64,000 nucleotides of DNA from an uncultured Acetatifactor sp. (GTDB lineage Bacteria > Bacillota > Clostridia > Lachnospirales > Lachnospiraceae): NCBI GenBank assembly GCA_910583845.1, contig CAJUAB010000024.1:1-64000 (forward strand), written 5' to 3'. A program made the translations under genes and the position numbers. Shown here piece by piece: positions 50,960 to 60,042 of this stretch (its first letter is position 1; the number at the start of each line of letters is the position of its first letter). The notes under the pieces are model-generated. The model saw nothing but the letters and a program-made list of their open reading frames with translations. It made no database searches and had not been told where the DNA came from.

Positions 50960-52750
50960 ATGAAAAAATTATTGGAGATGATTTCGGAGGAAATGCAGGC
51001 GGCTTTTGAGGAGGCCGGATATGGGGAGACGGAGGCGGGCGGCCAGCTGGGGCGGGTAACCCTGTCCAACCGTCCGGACCTGTGTGAATACCAGTGTAAC
51101 GGGGCTATGGCCGGGGCCAAAAAGTTCAGGAAGGCACCTGCCGTGATTGCGGGCGAGGTGGCGGAGAGACTGCGCGGCAGTAAGGTGTTTTCTCAGGTGG
51201 AGGCAGTGATGCCCGGCTTTCTGAACCTGAAACTCTCAGAGACGTTTTTGAGAGATTATCTGCAGGATATGCGGCAGGCCGAGAAATTTGGCCTGGACAA
51301 GCCCGCAAAGCCTCAGAAGATTATCATTGATTACGGCGGGGCCAATGTGGCGAAGCCCCTGCATGTGGGACATCTCCGTTCCGCGGTCATCGGGGAGAGC
51401 ATCAAACGGATCTGTCGGTATGCCGGGCATGAGGTCATCGGCGACGCCCACCTGGGAGACTGGGGGTTGCAGATGGGCCTGGTGATTATGGGCATAAAGG
51501 AACGCCAGCCCGACCTGGTGTATTTTGATGAAAGCTATGAGGGAGAATATCCTGTAGAGGCTCCCTTTACCATTTCCGAACTGGAGGAAATCTATCCCGC
51601 GTCCAGCTTAAAATCCAAGGAGGACCCTGCGTACAAGGCGCAGGCCATGGAGGCCACATACAAATTGCAGAATGGCGTAAGAGGGTATCGCGCCCTCTGG
51701 CAGCACATGATGAATGTGTCTGTGACGGACCTGAAGAAAGTCTACAGCAGTCTGAATGTGGAATTTGATCTGTGGAAGGGGGAGAGCGATGTCCGGGATC
51801 TGATTCCGGAGATGGTACAGTATATGAAGGACGGCGGTTATGCCTATATCAGCGAAGGAGCCCTGGTGGTGGATGTGAAAGAGGAGACCGATACCAAGGA
51901 GGTGCCTCCCTGCATGATCCTGAAATCCGATGGCGCGTCTCTGTACAATACCTCGGATCTGGCTACAATCCTGGAGCGCACACGTCTCTATCACCCGGAT
52001 CAGATAATCTACCTGACGGACAAGCGCCAGGATCTGTATTTTGACCAGATATTCCGCTGCGCCCGCAAGACGAAGCTGGTGGAGCCCGGGACGAAGCTGA
52101 AGTGGATCGGCTTCGGCACCGTAAACGGAAGCGACGGAAAACCCTTCAAGACCCGGGACGGCGGTGTTATGCGTCTGGAGACCCTGATCCAGGAGACCCG
52201 GGACGAGATGCTGCGGAAAATTAAGGAAGGCCGGGAGATGAGTGAACAGGAGGCAAAGGAGGTGGCCGACATGGTGGCGATCTCGGCGCTGCTCTACGGC
52301 GATCTGTCCAATCAGGCTTCCAAGGATTACATCTTTGACATGGACCGCTTTACTTCCTTTGAGGGGGATACCGGCCCTTATATTCTCTATACCATCGTGC
52401 GGATCAAGTCCATCCTGACCAAGTATGCGGAGCAGGGGGGCAGTCCGGACGACAGGGAGGGTCTGGAGCTGCTGTCGGCCTCCAGCCTTGCCGAGAAACA
52501 GCTGATGATGCAGCTGGCGGGCTTCAATGCCATGATGGAGAGCGCCAGCGAGGAAACCGCGCCCCACAAGGTATGCGCCTTTATCTATGATCTGGCCAAT
52601 GCCTTCAACCGCTTCTACCACGAGACAAAGATTCTGGCGGAGGAGGACGAAGCCCGGAAGAGGAGCCTGATCGCGCTTCTGCTTCTGACCAGAGAGGTGT
52701 TGGAAACCTGTATACAGGTATTGGGCTTTGAAGCGCCGGAGAAAATGTAG
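50960..52750 (+). CDS. argS: Arginyl-tRNA synthetase
   Basis: ArgS charges tRNA-Arg with arginine. The 596-residue class I enzyme has the HIGH-type motif GGANVAKPLHVGHLRS at about residues 120-135, the N-terminal domain for tRNA contact (YQCNGAMAGAKKFRKAP), and the C-terminal DALR anticodon-binding domain (TIVRIKSIL, ANAFNRFYHE). ATG 50960 is chosen over ATG 50954 because AAGGAG is 7 nt upstream. It is transcribed from a strong promoter with a short leader. A large terminator follows. Confidence 0.96.
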   Translation: MKKLLEMISEEMQAAFEEAGYGETEAGGQLGRVTLSNRPDLCEYQCNGAMAGAKKFRKAPAVIAGEVAERLRGSKVFSQVEAVMPGFLNLKLSETFLRDYLQDMRQAEKFGLDKPAKPQKIIIDYGGANVAKPLHVGHLRSAVIGESIKRICRYAGHEVIGDAHLGDWGLQMGLVIMGIKERQPDLVYFDESYEGEYPVEAPFTISELEEIYPASSLKSKEDPAYKAQAMEATYKLQNGVRGYRALWQHMMNVSVTDLKKVYSSLNVEFDLWKGESDVRDLIPEMVQYMKDGGYAYISEGALVVDVKEETDTKEVPPCMILKSDGASLYNTSDLATILERTRLYHPDQIIYLTDKRQDLYFDQIFRCARKTKLVEPGTKLKWIGFGTVNGSDGKPFKTRDGGVMRLETLIQETRDEMLRKIKEGREMSEQEAKEVADMVAISALLYGDLSNQASKDYIFDMDRFTSFEGDTGPYILYTIVRIKSILTKYAEQGGSPDDREGLELLSASSLAEKQLMMQLAGFNAMMESASEETAPHKVCAFIYDLANAFNRFYHETKILAEEDEARKRSLIALLLLTREVLETCIQVLGFEAPEKM

Positions 52751-52751
52751 G

Positions 52752-52824
52752 CCGGATCACTTAGGCAGAACTCCTGCCTGAAAGAAAATCCAGGCAGGGG
52801 TTCTGCCCTGCCTGGGCGATCCGG
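52752..52824 (+). terminator. Nested hairpin terminator after argS
   Basis: CCGGATC (52752-52758) pairs with GATCCGG (52818-52824). Inside, AGGCAGAAC plus CCTGCCTG pairs with CAGGCAGG plus GTTCTGCC. T-rich sequence follows at about 52836-52860. Confidence 0.7.
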
Positions 52825-52882
52825 AGGATTCTGCCGTTTGTTCTTTTTGGAGTCTTTTTGTAAAATTTTTGCAAAAATACAG

Positions 52883-52911
52883 TTGACAAAATGCCTCATA
52901 CATAGTATACT
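52883..52911 (+). promoter_or_regulatory. Promoter of tRNA-Val/tRNA-Met
   Basis: TTGACA at 52883-52888 and TATACT at 52906-52911 are 17 nt apart, near consensus, 30 nt before the first tRNA. Confidence 0.85.
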
Positions 52912-52941
52912 AATCAAGTCGGTTGTGAGACATGAATATAG

Positions 52942-53014
52942 GGAATCTTAGCTCAGCTGGGAGAGCATCTGCCTTACAAGCAGAGGGTCATAGGTTCGAG
53001 CCCTATAGGTTCCA
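52942..53014 (+). tRNA. tRNA-Val (TAC)
   Basis: The acceptor stem GGAATCT/AGGTTCC, D arm GCTC...GAGC, anticodon stem TCTGC/GCAGA with loop CTTACAA (anticodon TAC) and T arm ATAGG/CCTAT all pair. Discriminator A. CCA is not encoded. Confidence 0.95.
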
Positions 53015-53018
53015 TTAT

Positions 53019-53092
53019 GGCGAGATAGCTCAGTTGGCTAGAGCACACGGTTCATACCCGTGGTGTCGAGGGTTCGAATCCCCCTCTCGCTA
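53019..53092 (+). tRNA. tRNA-Met (CAT)
   Basis: Acceptor GGCGAGA/TCTCGCT (first pair G-U), D arm GCTC...GAGC, anticodon stem CACGG/CCGTG with loop TTCATAC (anticodon CAT). The T stem GAGGG/CCCCC has one A-C mismatch. The anticodon stem lacks the three G-C pairs of initiator tRNA, so this is elongator Met; tRNA-Ile2 with a modified C cannot be fully excluded. Confidence 0.9.
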
Positions 53093-53095
53093 CTT

Positions 53096-53145
53096 AAAAA
53101 GTCTGGAAGGCCTTGAATGAATCAAGGTATCCAGACTTTTCTTTT
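53096..53145 (+). terminator. Terminator of the tRNA pair
   Basis: AAAAGTCTGG pairs with CCAGACTTTT, with inner pairing CCTTGA/TCAAGG, followed by TTTTCTTTTT. Confidence 0.9.
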
Positions 53146-53174
53146 TGGCATACGGCGGCAGCCGTAATGTTCCC

Positions 53175-53555
53175 TTAACACCGCTGCAATACCGTATCCC
53201 CAAGCATCAGATTTCTCATTTTATATTCTTCCGGTGTTGTCTTTTCTAAATACGCCCGGTATTCCTGATTTTCTGTTTCAAAAGCATAATGCTTTTCCTC
53301 CAGAAAATATTGGCTTTTCATAACCCAATCAGGGATTTCCAGGCCATAATCATTCGCAAGTTTATGCGCGGCCGCCGCAAGCATACACATAAAAACATCT
53401 TCCCCCGGCAAATATGCAGGTTCATCCTTTATTAAAGTATATTTCTTTTCCGTTTCTTTTTCATAGTAGAAATCATCTAAAAATTGTCCGAACAATAATT
53501 CTTTGTCGTTCTGACTTGCCTGGGATACCACATCGGATATGCTCAACAGTTTCAT
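53175..53555 (-). CDS. Uncharacterised 126-residue protein
   Basis: A soluble protein beginning MKLLSISDVVSQASQNDKEL, rich in Glu, Lys, Tyr and Phe and visibly more AT-rich than its neighbours. No motif is recognised; segments such as GEDVFMCMLAAAAHKLANDYG and DWVMKSQYFLEEKHY suggest a helical fold. On the minus strand CGAAAGGAG precedes the ATG. It lies just after a tRNA pair, a common place for acquired genes, but no integrase or att repeat is visible. It may be a lone acquired gene or half of a toxin-antitoxin pair without a visible partner. No gene is seen between it and the next (53556-53719). Confidence 0.65.
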   Translation of the reverse strand: MKLLSISDVVSQASQNDKELLFGQFLDDFYYEKETEKKYTLIKDEPAYLPGEDVFMCMLAAAAHKLANDYGLEIPDWVMKSQYFLEEKHYAFETENQEYRAYLEKTTPEEYKMRNLMLGDTVLQRC

Positions 53556-53719
53556 TTTTTCTCCTTTCGTATACCGCCGGCCGTGTCAGCGGTATTGCGC
53601 GTCAATCCATATCTGGAAGCTTTTGGTTTCGTTTCATAGGGATGCCCTGGGGCTGTCTGCACTGACCGGGCATCGGTTTTCTCATCTCATTTTACCTTGC
53701 GGGGCATGCCCCCGGTTCT

Positions 53720-56700
53720 TTACCCGGAGATCAGGACCCAGCTTTCCATCCAGCGAAGGAAGGTTTTCACATAACTGATGGATACGGTGTGTCCGGACAG
53801 CACCGGGTAGAAAAGGACAAACAGGGCCACGGCCGCCGCCGCGTAAAGCCCCAGCGCCATATAATACTTTTTCTCCGGAAACAGATCCTTCACGGTAAAC
53901 GCGCTGTACATGATCATCAGCACCACGAAGGGCACACTGGGGAAATAGTGGTATATAAAGGTACATCTGTCCACAAACATCCAGGGCAGGTACTGGGCCA
54001 GATAAGCGATACACAGAAACAGAGCTGTCCGGTCCTTCTGTCTGACGGTCAGATAGAGCATGTAGACAAAAGCGGGGATTCCCACCCACCACACCAGAGG
54101 GTTGCCGAAGGCGCTGATTCCCTCCCGGGCAGTGTCGCTGATCACGCCGGAATAGTAGAAAATCGGCCGGATCATGGTGGGCCATTCATACCAGTGGGAG
54201 GAATAATAATGTGTGGCGTTCAGGTTGGCATGGTAGCGGAACATGTATTCCTGGTTGGCGATCATCTTTGCCCACAGCTGCGTCTCCCCGCTTACGAAGG
54301 GGATGTAGGACAGCAGGTAGATCAGTCCGGGAAGCAGCACAAAGAATACCATGCAAAAGAGGATGGTCTTTATTGCGTTGCCCCGGAAGGTGGCGATTAT
54401 TTTGGAGTAGAGAAGCCCGTCAGGCCCGCCGGAGGGCTTCTTTAAAGCCAGGCGGTATTCCCTGTATCTGCGGTACAGCGTGAGAAAGAAAATCACGGCC
54501 AGACCAATCCCCGCATATACGCCGGTCCATTTACAGGCGATGCCAAGCCCCATGGCAATGCCGCAGGCCCCCAGGGGGATAAAGGTCTTATACAGCGGCG
54601 TATCATAAAAGCTCAACCTGCTGTAACGGTCCATAAAATAGTACATCAACAGGATGAAGAAAGTCACAAACACGTCGATGGTGGCCAGCCTGGTCTGCGT
54701 AAAATGCATGAAGTCAAAAGCGAACAGCACACAGGCAAAACCGGCGATCAGCCGATCCCTGCTGATATTGCGGGCCAGCAGGTAGATCACCGGCAGCATC
54801 AGCACTCCCAGCAGGGTCCCCATGAACCGCCAGCCAAAAGGATTCATGCCGAACAGAAATATTCCCGCGGACATGATGAGCTTGCCCAGGGGGGGATGCG
54901 TGGTCTCATAGGCGGGCAGACCGTGGAGAAATTCATAAGCTGTCCGGGCATGATAGATTTCGTCAAAATAAGTGCTGTTGCGAAAACTGATGCCCTTCGC
55001 GGGAAAAGTATCGTTCTCGTCAAACAGTTCCGGATAGTCCGGCGCGTTGAGAGGCATGAAGGAATTTCCCTCCTCATCAGCCAGCGCCAGTTCCATGACG
55101 GAAGCGATATCGGAATTGCAGGTCAGCCGCAGATAGCGGCAGTCCAAGGGCAGCTGTATATGTCCCCAGGCGAATACGCTGTTCATGGAGAACTGACCGT
55201 CCGTGCCCACCGGCTGCCAGGTATCCGCTTCGGCGGTCTTGTACTCCAGCGTGAACCAACGGTTTTCATAATATCCCAGATACCAGTACAGCCAGGAGGC
55301 GGTCTTTTCCTCGCCGGTATATATTTCCACCGTATCTCCCTGCCGCAACAGGACATCCGACTGGGGGGCCTTTAAGCTCCCCAGGTCCCAGAAGGCCACC
55401 AGCGTGTAGATTGCCATAACAGTGAAAAGAAGGATGGCGTCCTGGGACAGGAAGGGCATTTTTTCCTGGCTGGAGGCGGGTTCATAGGAAAAATGCCGGG
55501 GGGCCACTTTTTTTCTGCGCCATTTGATCTGGAAGGGGAGCAGGAATGTGAAGGTGGATTCCGCCTCGGGCACCTGCCGGACATCGTAGCGGATCAACGT
55601 ATGATAGTAGGAAAAACCGCATATCACCATGCAGGCGGAGACGGTCAGAATCAACGGCGCTTTTCTGTCATAGTTGCCCGGATCATAAAAGTACAGTATG
55701 TAGGCAGTATTATACAGATGAATAATGGTAAATCCAAAGAAGCCCTCCAGTAATTCCTTCAGCGGGCGCAGCGCATAGGCGAACAGGATCAGCGCCAATG
55801 CCGGATATAGGTAGCGTTCATGCATGCGCACGGAGAACAGGAACATGGACACGATCAAAAAACTGGAAGTGGTAAAGTACCTGCTTTCCTTGTTCTGGGC
55901 CCGGAAAAAAAGGAAGGCGGAAAACAATACAATCAGCAGAATGATAATAGTGCCCCAGGTGCGGTAGCTGAAAAACAGCAGCCGGGCTTCCTGGGAAATC
56001 CAGTTCAGGCCGAACAGGCCCCACAGATTGAACGCGTTTACCGCCACATAGGGGTAGGAGCCCAAAGTGGAGGTGTACTGCATAAACACCAGGTCCAGGC
56101 CGAAAGGCATACAGGCCAGGATCATGAAGCATATTACGGCCAGGCCTGCAAAAAGATTGCGGAAGAAGTTCCGCCAGCTGAAATCAAACAGGATAACCCG
56201 GTCTATGACGCCGTAGATCAGAACGGGAGCGAACACCAACATCTGAGGCTTTAAAAGCACACCGATACCAAACACGATATAGGCCGGAATCATTTGATTT
56301 TCCGTTAAGAACCAGCACATGAGCAGCAGAGTCAGCGTAAAAACGGAATCCACCTGCCCCCATATGGAAGAGTTCAGAATGATCGCCGGATTCAGGAGAT
56401 AAAGACCTGCCAGCATGACCACCTGCTGGGGGGGCAGTTTCCTGGACGCGATTCGGTAAAAGAGCAGGGCGGTGACCATATCGCAGATGATTGCCGGCAG
56501 CTTGAGCAGCAACAGACAGGGAGCCGAAAGATACGGGATTTTAAATACGGAAAAAACGGCCCCGATGACATAGAGCACATAGACGAAGCCCGGCGGGTAG
56601 TCGGCAAACACGCCGGAAGCATAGAAATTCCGGATTCCTCCCTCGAACGCCAGATTGGCCCAGCCGGCGAAGCAGGCGGTGTCCGAGGCAAAGCCCCGGG

Positions 56701-56854
56701 AACTCCCCGCGAATATGCAGCGCAGCAGAAAAGCAGCCGCCAGCAGGACCAGAAAGATTTTCCTGGGATCGTAGGCGGGCTTTTTATCCATCCGGTAAAT
56801 AAAGAAATACATCATGCCCAAAAATAAGACGGATATCAAGTGAATTGGCAACAT
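53720..56854 (-). CDS. Double GT-C protein: mannosyltransferase-like half fused to PMT (GT39)
   Basis: A 1044-residue polytopic membrane protein. The N-terminal half (about 1-430) has some ten transmembrane helices and the GT-C features SRGFASDTACFAGWANL and DYPPGFVYVLYVIG. A soluble insert (about 490-610; EIYTGEEKTASWLYWYLGYY, then a beta-rich stretch) resembles a discoidin-like fold. The C-terminal half is a protein O-mannosyltransferase: acidic catalytic pair in YFDEIYHARTAYEF, THPPLGKLIM, and RLATIDVFVTFF. PMT enzymes transfer mannose from a lipid carrier to Ser/Thr of secreted proteins. The gene is divergent from sortase and a Thr/Pro-rich adhesin, its likely target (inference). GAGGGGAG precedes the ATG. 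Confidence 0.85.
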   Translation of the reverse strand: MLPIHLISVLFLGMMYFFIYRMDKKPAYDPRKIFLVLLAAAFLLRCIFAGSSRGFASDTACFAGWANLAFEGGIRNFYASGVFADYPPGFVYVLYVIGAVFSVFKIPYLSAPCLLLLKLPAIICDMVTALLFYRIASRKLPPQQVVMLAGLYLLNPAIILNSSIWGQVDSVFTLTLLLMCWFLTENQMIPAYIVFGIGVLLKPQMLVFAPVLIYGVIDRVILFDFSWRNFFRNLFAGLAVICFMILACMPFGLDLVFMQYTSTLGSYPYVAVNAFNLWGLFGLNWISQEARLLFFSYRTWGTIIILLIVLFSAFLFFRAQNKESRYFTTSSFLIVSMFLFSVRMHERYLYPALALILFAYALRPLKELLEGFFGFTIIHLYNTAYILYFYDPGNYDRKAPLILTVSACMVICGFSYYHTLIRYDVRQVPEAESTFTFLLPFQIKWRRKKVAPRHFSYEPASSQEKMPFLSQDAILLFTVMAIYTLVAFWDLGSLKAPQSDVLLRQGDTVEIYTGEEKTASWLYWYLGYYENRWFTLEYKTAEADTWQPVGTDGQFSMNSVFAWGHIQLPLDCRYLRLTCNSDIASVMELALADEEGNSFMPLNAPDYPELFDENDTFPAKGISFRNSTYFDEIYHARTAYEFLHGLPAYETTHPPLGKLIMSAGIFLFGMNPFGWRFMGTLLGVLMLPVIYLLARNISRDRLIAGFACVLFAFDFMHFTQTRLATIDVFVTFFILLMYYFMDRYSRLSFYDTPLYKTFIPLGACGIAMGLGIACKWTGVYAGIGLAVIFFLTLYRRYREYRLALKKPSGGPDGLLYSKIIATFRGNAIKTILFCMVFFVLLPGLIYLLSYIPFVSGETQLWAKMIANQEYMFRYHANLNATHYYSSHWYEWPTMIRPIFYYSGVISDTAREGISAFGNPLVWWVGIPAFVYMLYLTVRQKDRTALFLCIAYLAQYLPWMFVDRCTFIYHYFPSVPFVVLMIMYSAFTVKDLFPEKKYYMALGLYAAAAVALFVLFYPVLSGHTVSISYVKTFLRWMESWVLISG

Positions 56855-56923
56855 GTGACAATCTCCCCTCTTTTGCGGATCATAGCAGTCATCTGATGAC
56901 GGATACTTCCGGGTATATGGACA

Positions 56924-56952
56924 ATTATAACAAATAAATTACCGGATATCAA
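56924..56952 (-). promoter_or_regulatory. Promoter of the PMT gene
   Basis: On the minus strand TTGATA and TATAAT are 17 nt apart, 70 bp before the start codon. Confidence 0.8.
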
Positions 56953-56959
56953 ATAAAAG

Positions 56960-56988
56960 ATGACAGTTTTGCAGAATCGTGGTATACT
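56960..56988 (+). promoter_or_regulatory. Promoter of the sortase-adhesin operon
   Basis: ATGACA at 56960-56965 and TATACT at 56983-56988 are 17 nt apart. It is only 7 bp from the divergent PMT promoter, so one regulator could control both. Confidence 0.7.
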
Positions 56989-57100
56989 TTTTACAGACAG
57001 GCAATTGCAAAATTTACTTTCTGAAATATGGACCAGCCCCGTCACTTGCAGACAGGGTTCCGCAAGCGGTTATATATAGAAAATGAAGGGGGAGATGCCG

Positions 57101-57922
57101 ATGAAAAAGAACAGAATGAAAATGCTGCAGTATGTGGCGGGCATTTTGGTTCTGACCGCGTTGGTGGTATTTTCCGGCTATAAGCTGATCACCTCCGTCA
57201 TCTCTGACAGGCGCGCCGAGGAGGAGCATCAGCGTCTGCTGAATATGGTGGTTGCCGGGCAGCCGCAGACTTCCGCCGAAGGGAGTGCAGAGACGGATGA
57301 AAGCGGGGAGGATGTAGAACTTCTTCCGGCCCAGTATCCGCCCTTATCCATCGACATGGAGGCGCTCAGAGAGATGAATGGCGATTTCAGGGGATGGTTC
57401 TATTTCCCTGCGGTGGAAGTCAGCTATCCGGTGGTACAGGGGGAGGACAATGAGTACTATCTGAAGCATTCTTTCGAGAAGGAAAAGAGCAATTCGGGCA
57501 GCATTTTTATGGACTGCGGCGCGTCTCCGGACTGGAGCGACAGGAATACCTTTGTATTCGGTCACAATATGAGAGACGGCAGCATGTTTGGAACTTTCCG
57601 GGAGCTGGTTGACGATTCCTCCCTGCTGGACGCGAATCCCCGGTTTTATATCTATACGGAAGACACGGTATACACCTATGAAGTCTTTTCCTATTATATG
57701 GCCCGGAAGGACAGCAACCGGTATATGGTTTTTTCATCGGATGAGAATTATGATCAATATACGGGATGGGCGGTGGAAAATTCCAACTACGTATTTGATG
57801 TGGATCTTTCGGGAAGGCCCAATATCGTGTCCCTGTCCACCTGCTACGGTTCGGCAGGAACTTCCAGAAGGCTTTTGATTCATGGCGTATTGACTTTGGC
57901 GGAGCCATATGGTATAAGATAA
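57101..57922 (+). CDS. srtB: Class B sortase
   Basis: A 273-residue membrane-anchored transpeptidase that cuts a sorting signal and joins the protein to the cell wall. A single N-terminal span (about residues 9-28) precedes the catalytic domain. The catalytic triad is visible: His155 in VFGHNMRDGSMFG, Cys248 in SLSTCYG, and Arg256 or Arg257 in TSRRLLIHG. The FRGWFYFPAVEVSYPVVQG segment is typical of class B. ATG 57101 is set by GGGGGAG 6 nt upstream; ATG 57083 is inside that site. The next gene is a probable substrate. Confidence 0.92.
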   Translation: MKKNRMKMLQYVAGILVLTALVVFSGYKLITSVISDRRAEEEHQRLLNMVVAGQPQTSAEGSAETDESGEDVELLPAQYPPLSIDMEALREMNGDFRGWFYFPAVEVSYPVVQGEDNEYYLKHSFEKEKSNSGSIFMDCGASPDWSDRNTFVFGHNMRDGSMFGTFRELVDDSSLLDANPRFYIYTEDTVYTYEVFSYYMARKDSNRYMVFSSDENYDQYTGWAVENSNYVFDVDLSGRPNIVSLSTCYGSAGTSRRLLIHGVLTLAEPYGIR

Positions 57923-58041
57923 TTAATATTTTTGTAATATCTTTGAGCCTTTTCTACAAAAAGAACCGTCTTTTTAAGGGAAGGGTATGTATGAAATGCA
58001 GTCCGTAGATATGCACAGAGTATCAAAGAGGGCATAAAATC

Positions 58042-60021
58042 ATGAAAATGAAAGAGAAGGTAAGCAAATTTGTGGTGGTGACCATGGCATCGGCGCTGGT
58101 CATCAGCAGTATGTTTACAGATAAGGGGTTTTCCACCCATGCGAACGAGACGACGGACTCCAATGTGCCGGAGTTGGAAAGTGTTTCCGGCAATTATGTG
58201 GTGGCAGTCGCGGAACCGATTCCTCTCTATAATTATGCTCCACCCACAGATAACTTTTCCAAACCTGATCTGACGAATCCTTTCCTGTATTCGATTTATG
58301 CAAACACCATGTCCAAAAGCGACCATGTGGAAGGCAATGTGGCGATTGGCTCGCTGCCGGGATGGCTGAACATATGGGGGAGCAGCAATGCCACCGGGGA
58401 CAGCGGCGTAAGCTATCTCGGTGATCTGTCCACCGGCGCTTTCCAGTGTAATGCCAGAGGAGTCAGTTATGTCGTACTGCCTGAAATCAATGCGGACGGC
58501 ACCGCCAACAAGTTGGAGGTGGCGGAAGGACAGGGGTACAGAGTACATAAAATCAATGCGGAGAATGTGGAGGTTGGCAGCTTTATCACAGATAACCTGC
58601 TCAAAGGTTTTTCCTACCAGAACGATATCCAGAGCGTCATTGCGGGCACAATCTCCTCAAAGGCATCCTGGGCCAGAGAATTATACAATCTGCCGGATAT
58701 GGATACAGGTTCGGCATATGTGCTGAATATTACCGCCGGAGCATTGAGTGCGGATTTCTCGCAGGGTGAAAATTATGAGGGCAAAATCGTTGCGGCAGCG
58801 GAGGCCGGAAAAACCGTAATCATCAATATTCTGGACAGCGGGGAAGTATCCGTACCCCAGATGAACGCAAATGGAGCGTCGGACGGTTCGGAGTATGCTT
58901 CCTGGGCCGGGAAGATTCTGTGGAATTTCGGCAATGCGAGCAAGGTAAATACATCGAGAGTGTGGGGTTACATTCTGGCACCCGGTGCATCGGTTGCCAA
59001 CGGCAACAATATTATCGGCGGCGTTACGGCCAATGATTTTCAACAGAGCGGTGAAGTTCATCAGGTGAATTGGAGCGGTGTGATACCTGCGCCGCCAGAG
59101 CCTACAGATCCGCCGGAGCCTGTGGAGACACCAGAACCTACAGATCCGCCGGGTCCTGTGGAGACACCGGAACCTACAGATCCGCCGGGTCCTGTAGAAA
59201 CACCAGAACCTACAGATCCGCCGGGTCCTGTGGAGACACCAGAGCCTACAGATCCGCCGGGTCCTGTGGAGACCCCGGAACCTACAGATCCGCCCGGCCC
59301 GACAGAGACACCTGGTCCTGGAGAGACACCCGGCCCGACAGAGACGCCGGGTCCTGGAGAGACACCGGGCCCGACAGAGACGCCTGGCCCTGGAGAAACG
59401 CCGGGTCCTGGAGAGACACCCGGACCGACAGAGACACCGGGCCCTGGAGAAACGCCGGGCCCTGGAGAAACACCCGGACCGACAGAGACACCGGGCCCTG
59501 GAGAAACGCCGGGTCCTGGAGAGACACCGGGACCGACAGAGACACCGGGCCCTGGAGAAACACCAGGTCCTGGAGAGACACCTGGCCCGACAGAGACACC
59601 GGGCCCTGGAGAAACGCCAGGTCCTGGAGAGACACCTGGACCGACAGAAACGCCGGGCCCTGGAGAGCCTACAGAACCTGTACCGCCTCCGGCAGAGTCA
59701 ACGCCGCCTCCGTCGGAAACCCAACCGCCGCAGGTGACACCTCCGCCTCAGGTAACGGCCCCTCCGGTAATTCCAGATGATCCACAGACAGAGTTATCTG
59801 TGCCGGATCTGCCACCCACGCCGGACCCTCCGGCTGTAAACGGTATGCGGAGAAGGCGGACCGTGCGGATTGAAGACGATGAGACACCTCTGTCCGACGC
59901 GATGGTGCTGGGTGCCAAGAGGCGTCCCCAGACCGGCGATGAATCCGATGCCTGGACGATGATGTTTCTGGCATCACTTTCCGCCTTGGCTGCCTGGATT
60001 TTGAAAGGGTTCAAGAAATAG
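58042..60021 (+). CDS. Choice-of-anchor-A surface adhesin with PxTG sorting signal
   Basis: A 659-residue secreted protein. A signal peptide (about residues 1-35) precedes a domain over about 75-350 of the choice-of-anchor-A adhesin type (YVVLPEINADGTAN, WGYILAPGASVANGNNIIGG, SGEVHQVNWSGVIP). Then come about 190 residues of Pro/Thr/Glu/Gly repeats (EPTDPPGPVETP and TETPGPGETPGP units). The end has a basic stretch, the sorting motif RRPQTGD, a hydrophobic helix (MMFLASLSALAAWIL) and KGFKK. PQTG differs from LPxTG and fits the adjacent class B sortase. The Thr-rich stalk is a plausible O-mannosylation target for the divergent PMT (inference). Followed 22 nt later by a CAP lipoprotein. Confidence 0.85.
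   Translation: MKMKEKVSKFVVVTMASALVISSMFTDKGFSTHANETTDSNVPELESVSGNYVVAVAEPIPLYNYAPPTDNFSKPDLTNPFLYSIYANTMSKSDHVEGNVAIGSLPGWLNIWGSSNATGDSGVSYLGDLSTGAFQCNARGVSYVVLPEINADGTANKLEVAEGQGYRVHKINAENVEVGSFITDNLLKGFSYQNDIQSVIAGTISSKASWARELYNLPDMDTGSAYVLNITAGALSADFSQGENYEGKIVAAAEAGKTVIINILDSGEVSVPQMNANGASDGSEYASWAGKILWNFGNASKVNTSRVWGYILAPGASVANGNNIIGGVTANDFQQSGEVHQVNWSGVIPAPPEPTDPPEPVETPEPTDPPGPVETPEPTDPPGPVETPEPTDPPGPVETPEPTDPPGPVETPEPTDPPGPTETPGPGETPGPTETPGPGETPGPTETPGPGETPGPGETPGPTETPGPGETPGPGETPGPTETPGPGETPGPGETPGPTETPGPGETPGPGETPGPTETPGPGETPGPGETPGPTETPGPGEPTEPVPPPAESTPPPSETQPPQVTPPPQVTAPPVIPDDPQTELSVPDLPPTPDPPAVNGMRRRRTVRIEDDETPLSDAMVLGAKRRPQTGDESDAWTMMFLASLSALAAWILKGFKK
59095..59670 (+). repeat. 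Coding repeats of the adhesin stalk
   Basis: About five 36-bp units (EPTDPPGPVETP) are followed by units of 36 bp (TETPGPGETPGP) and about six of 54 bp (18 residues combining one TETPGPG and two GETPGPG blocks). High similarity suggests recent expansion, and copy number may vary among strains. Confidence 0.9.
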
Positions 60022-60042
60022 AATATAGAAGGAGTGAGGCTG

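Noticed and set aside
52942..53555. Integrated element at the tRNA-Val/tRNA-Met pair
   Set aside because: No integrase, no duplicated tRNA end, and only one small orphan gene follows.
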